This document shows positions 57,344-64,000 of a stretch of DNA of 64,000 bases, one piece after another. Position 1 is the first letter of the stretch. Each line of letters starts with the position of its first letter. Where the stretch lies: contig JAAKBF010000168.1 of assembly GCA_012656075.1 (NCBI GenBank), positions 496,001 to 560,000 on the forward strand. Direction: 5' to 3'. Origin of the DNA: Phytophthora hibernalis (taxonomy: Eukaryota > Oomycota > Peronosporomycetes > Peronosporales > Peronosporaceae). Made by a program: the position numbers and the translations under genes. The notes under the pieces were generated by a model. That model made no database searches and had not been told where the DNA came from. It saw only the letters and a list, made by a program, of their open reading frames with translations.

Positions 57344-57498
57344 CCTTTTCAAAGGTATCGAGCGCCGTGCAAGTGCTCCATAACTACGCGTGATTGCCAA
57401 CTTGACGTTACTGGTCAAGTGCAAATGAACAAGTGCCGTGAACAAGAACAATGCTAGATGTTTGAGCCTTGGTTGAACCAGGAAGTGTATCAAGGGTA

Positions 57499-59096
57499 TC
57501 ATTCTGGTCGTACAAGCTGTAGCGTAGCAGTAGTGCAAAGTACCGTGGCGACTACAGCTAACGCTAACAGAAAAATAACTCTTGTCATACCCTTGCGGCT
57601 GGATTTCCACGGCGTCAGTCGCACGTAGAAGATCAACGGGAACAGATAGCATAGCATCAACAGGATGCTAGCCCCACGAAGGAGAACACCACCTGAAGTC
57701 CAGGTACACGCAAGGCGCACAGGATCTGGGCAACAAGAAGCAGCACAGTTACAGCAGCATGTACCAACTGTGACGGCGCCGGTGCTTGCTCCTCTTCACC
57801 GTCCAAATTATTGTCCTCGACGTCAACACTGCGCGAGGTGCAAGCCACGTACATCTCGAGCACAAGCGAGCGAAGCGGGTGGAACAGCAGTGGGAATGAA
57901 AGCAGGATCGTGAGCAGCACAGCTATGCGAGGAACTGCCATGATTCGGTCATGAGAGAGATTCAGCAATATGTTGCCCTGCGTATTGCGCCCGTAGATCT
58001 GCGCAGCACAAACACCGAATGTTGCGTAAAGCACAACACAAGTACCTACAACCAGTGCCAGATGGCGTCGCATGGTTCCTCTAGCAGCTTGAAGCAGATG
58101 TAGAGCCACGGGAGCCTGTGTACTCCCGAGTGCCTCAATATCCTGATCGTGGTGCTCCTGCCTCTTTACCGTCTCAGTAGCCACAAGCTGTGCCAATAAC
58201 GGGATCACGTTCAGATGGAGCATGAAAGTAAAGTTGTAAATGCCGACGACTTCCGAAACGCGCCAGAACAACGAAGCTTCTGTCTCCGGCACTGACGTTG
58301 GTAGCTCAGAACTGATGCTGTCGTCTCCTCCTCCAAAAGAAGCGCGGTACGCTACAGCACCAACCAGGTAGACCGAGAAAGCCACGCCGAAGTAGGACGA
58401 AAAACGCAGCGCCGAGATATTGGTCAAACATCCCAGAGGCAGCACCACGACGAGCACCACAACCCAAACGGTCATCACCACCGCCTGCTGCTGCTCTTCC
58501 AGCGTCCATTGCTCGAGCCCGGTCATCACCGCCGACAGAATCACCGGTGCCATGTCCTTCACCACACGCACACATCCGACACACGCCCCGAACACTGCAA
58601 AGGCCGTGAGTGCACCGGCCAATCGAGCCAAAGGTTTGCCACCTGCTCTCCACGCCAAATGCTGGTACGTCTCCCGACTCTCCTGCATGTCACCAGCGTT
58701 CTCCATTGCCATGGCCAAATGAACATCCACAAGTGTATCGGCCGTGAAAGCCATCGCCAAGCCCACACCGCACAACACCAACATCGCCTGGAAAGGCGAC
58801 AACAACACGAACGTATAGGGAACAGCCAATGTGCCAGCACCGATCGCCGACATCAACAGCGTGAACGGCACGGCGCAACTTCGTCCCAACCTTTGACAGG
58901 GCGACACAGAGACAGCTACCGGCTTGGTCTCAACTACAGACGCCCCCAGCTCCTTCACAGTCGTCTGGACATCGATTTCTGCGGGGACCACGAGTGGGAA
59001 GCCTGTTTCAAACGATTCACGACGGTGACGGTGTCTTCGACTGGATGAAAGCGGCTCGGGCGATAACAACGGAGACATCTCGTCGGAATTGGCCAT
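57499..59096 (-). CDS. AAAP-family amino-acid transporter
   Basis: Start ATG 59096 (MANSDEMSPLLSPEPLSSS) is preferred to the upstream 59147 because the family has a short polar N-terminus. About eleven hydrophobic segments, with the AAAP signature in the first (LLMSAIGAGTLAVPYTFVLL), and later IYNFTFMLHLNVIPLLAQLV and FGVCAAQIYGRNTQGNILL. The frame breaks at the C-run 57672-57675; one added base restores GASILLMLCYLFPLIFY and the last membrane segment to 57499. The intact 10 of 11 segments and a single homopolymer shift argue for a functional gene. Substrate unknown; members import neutral amino acids or export them from vacuoles. Confidence 0.85.
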
Positions 59097-59479
59097 GACG
59101 ACCAAATGAGCTGTTCGAGGAGACTTGACAAATGCTGCATACGTCACGTCGGACCATCCGCGTCACAACCCTACAATGGCCATACGAGTTTTCTGCGAAT
59201 CGGAGTGGAGACTGTACTATGGGCGGTATCTATCGGTCTACGTTATGGTCCCCAGCACCTTATTGTCTATCAACTTTTTAGTCGGGTCGTTTGCTCTGGT
59301 TTGATCCTCTCGGTGAATTGGACTCCGGTTATGTTTGGCGATTGGTTTTGGGCTTCAATGCCCGGATGCTGCGTCTTCGTCGACAACTCTCACGAAACGG
59401 GTTGGGGTATCGATATGCTGGATCCTTGGTATAATTCAGTGTAGTTCGCGGTCTGGATGTTAATACTGCAGCTGATCGA
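59097..59479. other. short spacer between transporter start and kinase end
   Basis: About 380 bp; a 112-codon frame overlaps the transporter's 5' end but has no recognisable domain. It should contain the transporter promoter. Nothing else seen. Confidence 0.4.
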
Positions 59480-60793
59480 TCACCCGAGCGTGTTGAGAAC
59501 GGCTTGAGCGCGGCGGTTGAAGTCGACGTCGTAGTCGATGAGCAGCGGCTGCAGCAGGTTCGCAGCCTCCACCGCCGTCAGTCGCTCGGTCGGGCGGTCC
59601 GCGAGCAGCAGGCCGCGGAAGATTTGATAAATTAGCGGTGGGAACTCGATGCGGCGGAAGCAAATAAGGCAGCCTTCCTGTCCGAGACACGAGTTGTAGC
59701 CTGGCTGGTGCGCATGTGCGAGCAGATTCGCCGCCCAGTTGGTGTCGCACACGAGCGCCAAGTGGCCCTTGGGATATCCGAAGCACAGCAACTGATACAA
59801 CTGCAACAACACAAAAAATCAAAACCACATCGAAACGCACAAAAACTCATCCACGTACCAATACGCCAGCTGACCACATATCTGCCGGCGCTCCCAAGAA
59901 GCCCGGTCTCAGTGACGAGTGTTGGTTATGTGCCCTCACCTCCTCCGCCACGTACAGCGGCTTGAACTTGATCAGTCGGTCGTCCGCTCCTGCCCGTCCA
60001 TTATTCGTCATGATCTCCGAACTGCCAAAGTCAATAACCCGCGGGTTATACTCTGCGTCCATGACCACATTGCACGGATCCACGTCCAGATGACACACAT
60101 TCTGCGCGTGCATGTACGCTAACCCTTTCAAAACGCCTTCAAAAATGTGCAGCGCTTCCAGCATCCAAGCTCTGGCCACAAAAGTGTTAACTGCTTGTTC
60201 CAGTTCAGGCAGTGACGTCATGGTCGTCACCAGCCTCTCCACTGCGAACCGCTTGTAGTCTGTGAGTCTTCGTTTGGCGTACATGATGAGACTGCCATTG
60301 GCCGCCCAGTCCATGGCGATGTACTCGTTGTGCTCATCAGCCAGACACTCCCATTGGGAGAAATGAGGCGAATGGTAGAGACCTGCAAAACCTGGTGGCT
60401 GAAGTTGCGCCATGACGCGCACCTCGTTGAGTACGTCGTCGTGCTGCAACTTAAGCTGCTGCTTGTCCATGACTTTCAACGCTACGTCGTACGTAGGGAA
60501 GCTCCGAGTCGTCCCCGCTGGAAGTACTTGGCGAAGCGCACCACACCACAGCGACACACACCTAGCAGCGCCGCCTCGTCCTGATTGGCTGCGTCCGAAG
60601 TCAGCGGCGATTGGTGCACCGGGTGCGCGAAGCACATGACGCCGCCGCGTTCGTCGTCCCAGGGCAGTAGAAGTACCGGTAGTTGCAGCTCGAAGGCCGG
60701 GTAGCGAGGCGGCACCCCACGGTGACGGAAGGGCGTATAGCGCGGCTCTCCGCGCTGCCGGTTGTAGGCGAACTCGACCGCCTCCAGCTCCAT
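59480..60793 (-). CDS. divergent protein kinase with complete active site
   Basis: Start ATG 60793 (MELEAVEFAYNRQRGEPRY). The frame shifts at the C-run 60513-60516; one added base restores TTRSFPTYDVALKVMDKQQL with the catalytic Lys. Then NEYIAMDWAANGSLIMY (hinge), the catalytic loop YMHAQNVCHLDVDPCNVV, VIDFGSSEIMTNN (DFG), and FLGAPADMWSAGVL. Intron 59801-59858. Exon 2 (LYQLLCFGYPKGHLALVC, FRGLLLADRPTERLTAVEA) ends at TGA 59480-59482. HLDVDPCN replaces HRDLKPEN, keeping the Asp and Asn. It is the active counterpart of the pseudokinase at 56029-57343. Confidence 0.8.
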
Positions 60794-61912
60794 GACGTTT
60801 GATGTAGCTCCTGGACGGCAATTGTAATTGTGGGGATGATTTTGGATGTGCGGAGGGAATGGTACAGGGTACCGTTTTACTCGAGAGGGAATGAATGTGC
60901 AACTTGTTGCCTTTTTTGGGTTGAAGAAAGAGTGGTGAAGGGTTGGTGGTGGAGTGTTCGGTATTAATATGTGACGTGGCGGGGATGTCTTTGGTTGGCA
61001 AGGATGGATGAGCGATTTTGGGGTAGATATCTTCCAAGTTGAAGATATTAAACTTGGAGTGTTCTGGAATGCCCGAGGATTTGTTTCGGTAGCGGACGGA
61101 GGTTCGTTGGTTCGACCAGTGGCGGAGTAGTGTCAATGTCATTGTCATTTCAACCTCCATAAATGAAGATTTAGCATGGCATGTTAAAATCTTCATTTGT
61201 GGGGTTGAAGTGGCCAAAGACGAAGGTTCTGGCAATGGTCAAACCGTTCCTGTGCAACTCGAGAACAGTACTGGAGCTGGATTTATAGATGGCTTGTACG
61301 GTGAAACACAGTCGAGCTACTCAAAGGGCTGAACGGGCTGCCCAGCCCTCTTTAATCTGCCCTCCCCAGGTGAAAGGATTAACCTGTTCAAAGTATCCCC
61401 CTACATCCATCATCGACTACCCGTGTATGAACGTTTCGTTACCGTTTGCCCAGTGCCACCGCTGCTTGAAGGTTGCCATCCCAGCAGAGAGTACTGCCGA
61501 CCTGCACATTGGGGATCGTCGATCGACTGTCAACTACATCGAAATTCAGGCATTGCGTCGTTATCCTAATCTAAATGTTGCTGAAATGCACAACAACAAC
61601 AAACTGTTGCCACCAGAACACGCCAGGTTTTCAAACCACGTTGCGCACGCCACGTCACACGACGGAAGTCCACACTGCAATCCGCCGCCTCCATCGCAAC
61701 CCAAAATATACTGCAGTAACAAGTTGTGCATTCATCCCCCTTCGAGCAAAGCGGTACGCTGGACTACCGATAATTTCCAAAGAAAAGTACATGTACACCT
61801 CTGATTTTATTAAGAGCAAGCGAGATGATAACAATCAACTTATGTACTTTGTATTGGATCGTAAGGGGCTTGTTTTTTAAGGCCCTCTCGTTCATAACGC
61901 CACAAAAAAATA
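60794..61912. other. intergenic region between kinase and FBT transporter
   Basis: About 1.1 kb. A 171-codon frame at 61289-61804 (+) and others have no recognisable features. A short inverted repeat of CTTCATTT/AAATGAAG with TTTAACATGCCATGC-like sequence between lies at about 61161-61198. Otherwise nothing seen. Confidence 0.4.
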
Positions 61913-63608
61913 TTAGCAACCACTGCCACCAGCAATCAGCAGGCACGAGGTGCTTTCAAAGATGGCCAGAGTGTTGGCCATCACCGACCAGACCAGCGCG
62001 AACGACAGGTAAGCGATGGTAATGCCACCGAGCACCTTGTTGGAGCCGCCGTTGGCAGCGAGTTCCTGTGTCTCCTTTTTCTGGCGCGGCAGCAGCACCA
62101 AGAAAGACCATGAGAAGATCTTCATGGCGTACGAGATGATAACCGTGTACGTGATGTCCGTACGGACCGAGTGGTCATCGGCCTGCACACGAGCATTCGT
62201 GATGTCGAACGGGCCGTTCATCAATAGGGTGAGCGTCGTGGCGAAAGGCGTGGCGAGGTTACCGACAGTCGTCATGAGTCCGTACACGGCACCTTCGTTG
62301 CCGACACCGGCAATCTCGACCGTCACAAACAGCGCAATGATCCAAGCAACTCCGCTCGGGATCTGCACAGCGATAGGAGGGCCGAGCCAGAACCACTGGT
62401 TACGGAAAATATCCCACACCGTAATCAAAGCAACGGAGCAATCCACGATGATCACGACAACGCCCGTAGCGATGATCATCCACCGCCAGTTCCAGTGGAG
62501 ACCGTACTTCGAGGTGGTCGTAATACCGATCAAGAAACACAAGTGGCCAAGCACATCGTTCAGTGTGTTGTTGATAGGGTCACACCCACCAAGTACGACT
62601 GCACCGGAGAACTGGCCGTGTATGAGATGCTGGAGAAGATGCCGGCGAAGAAGTGGTGGGCGATGACCTGGTACACCACACGCTTGCACAGCAGGTTCCA
62701 GAACTCGTGGATGTACTTGCCAAAGTCCGCTCGCTCGGCCTTCTCCTCCTGGATGAAGTACCAGGTCATGGGAATGGCAGGTGTCACAAGCACAACCATG
62801 ATGATCATGAGCTCGGGAAGCTCAGTGAGAAGTCGAAGTCACCGCCATACTCTTCACCGTTGAAACAGAAGCCAACAAGCAGCTCGCCGAGGATCACGAG
62901 AATATATCGCACAGCGTAAATGGCCGACTGGGTCTTTCCGCGCTTCGCCATGGGTTCCTGCTGCGCGAGTTCGCACACGATACTGTCGGAGCAGACATCT
63001 GAGAGCACGTAGCCGAACGCAGCGAAGAACATGATGACAACGTACTTGGCGCCTTGGCTGGAGGCGTCGTAGTTGATACGAGCTTCAATCTCTGCGGTGT
63101 AATCGGAAGGGTCTACCTCACGGTCGGCAGGGACCGTGAAGTACGGCTGGCCAATCGGCATGACAGCCATGAGCAACAGCATAGCAATGCAAACGACCCA
63201 ACCGATCAGCATGTACGGACGACGGCGGTAGCCCATGATCGGGAAGCAGTCGGAGATGATACCGTAGAAGACCTTGAAACTCCACGGCAGAACGACGAGT
63301 TCCTTGGCGGCAGCGACCTGGGCACCGCTACAGTTGAGGTACTGCTGCAAGAACGGGTATACCGTCTCGGGAAGCATACCGTAGACGACACCGACTGCAG
63401 CGTACTGGAAGATGAGACCAAGGTATTTCTTGCTGGTCAGGTCGGGCATGCCACCAGGTCGCAGCGCACCGCCCTCGAGGACCTCGGTGTTGTTATCGGG
63501 TGTCTTCATATCAGCATAGCTGTCCTTGGCGACGCTGTCCTTCGTGAGGCTCACGTATGAGAATCGCTGCAGGTCGTGCACATTGCGGCCATTGGGAGTT
63601 GGGGCCAT
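61913..63608 (-). CDS. FBT/BT1-family folate-biopterin transporter
   Basis: Start ATG 63608 (MAPTPNGRNVHDLQRFSYV), with TCATTTTGCA, which resembles the oomycete initiator, directly upstream. Twelve hydrophobic segments are expected; visible ones include YLGLIFQYAAVGVVYGMLP, LPWSFKVFYGIISDCFPIMG (the FBT-type motif), YVVIMFFAAFGYVLSDVCSD and, in the C-terminal half, LCFLIGITTTSKYGLHWNW. Frame changes at about 62820 and 62585 separate it into three parts that together give a full-length protein ending at TAA 61913-61915. FBT transporters move folates or pteridines, and some carry S-adenosylmethionine; oomycetes have many paralogues. Substrate not predictable. Confidence 0.85.
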
Positions 63609-64000
63609 TGCAAAATGACCGAGCTCGGCTCAGCTGGAAGCTTGGTGGTGAGTGGCACTTGGTCAGTCCGAGGCAAAAAGCGGAATGAGCTCCACTGTTC
63701 TGGTCGATTAACAAATTAAGTGCAAGAAGAGTCATCAGCAGGCCTGACCGTCGGCCTGACCAGCATTCGCAGTCGACCTGCTTCATGCAAGCACAGCCTG
63801 TGCACGCTCGCCAATCTCATGCACTTGAGCACAGCCAGCACAGGCTCCGGCTCGACATGGCTAATGCGCCTGTGAGACCCGATAATATTCATCCCGACGA
63901 TGGGAAAAATTCGCCATTCGGCCACGACGAAGCGGTCCGTGCCGCCGTTGCGAGGTGTAGCTGCAACTCCGGAATCTAATGGTACCGGCCCTGGCTCATG
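63609..64000. other. upstream region of the FBT gene
   Basis: No gene recognised. Contains repeated CAGGCCTGACC/GGCCTGACC and AGCACAGCC-like words at 63740-63850. Probably the promoter; a neighbouring gene may start beyond the window. Confidence 0.4.

Noticed and set aside
57665..59048. Long plus-strand ORFs opposite the amino-acid transporter
   Set aside because: Antisense shadows of a GC-rich membrane-protein gene; no independent features.
61289..61804. 171-codon ORF (+) between kinase and FBT genes
   Set aside because: No domain, no conserved-looking motifs; lies in a promoter-sized spacer.

Overview
The window looks like an oomycete genome, most likely Phytophthora or a close relative. 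The evidence is short GT-AG introns (40-80 bp), LWY-type effector modules, DUF6818 (Myb-like) Harbinger partners, and families expanded in oomycetes: FBT/BT1 folate-biopterin transporters, MNN1-like (GT71) type II glycosyltransferases, TKL kinases, EGF-like secreted proteins and a PTEN-PH protein. Nothing prokaryotic, no rRNA and no CRISPR array was seen.

Layout. 1-2384: the 3' half of a Ty3/gypsy pol gene (+), broken. 2322-3847: a minus-strand gene joining a chromodomain to a papain-like cysteine peptidase, with two in-frame stops. 3848-5905: non-coding, with several palindromes. 5906-10660: a Harbinger-type neighbourhood with a SET-domain gene (+), a DUF6818 gene (+) and a convergent, broken HARBI1-like transposase (-). 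11207-12688: an unrecognised broken gene (+). 13332-20304: a decayed Ty3/gypsy element (-) whose integrase has lost a catalytic Asp. 20710-21850: one copy of an inverted segmental duplication; the other is at 53816-54960.

21738-36568 is gene-rich: a PTEN-C2-PH lipid phosphatase (-), a kinase-like gene and a TKL kinase (+), a small secreted protein (+), three tandem GT71-like mannosyltransferases (-) and a relict of a fourth. A complete hAT transposon (36569-38775, perfect 8-bp target duplication) sits beside that relict. 39114-47100 is a transposon nest: two MITEs, a copia fragment, and a MULE transposase-Ulp1 gene whose intron holds a Tc1/mariner element.

47151-55844 is effector-rich and rearranged. 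An LWY effector gene has its middle third inverted between 8-bp inverted repeats. Two further copies of its 3' end, an EGF-like secreted protein, a kinase fragment and a GTPase-like gene follow. 56029-63608 holds a pseudokinase (+), an AAAP amino-acid transporter (-), the pseudokinase's intact paralogue (-) and an FBT transporter (-).

Technical caution: nearly every gene, including ones expected to be functional (PTEN, amino-acid transporter, GT71, kinases), carries one or a few 1-base frameshifts, often a one-base shortening of a homopolymer. This looks more like consensus error than decay, so 'broken' calls below that rest only on such shifts are provisional.
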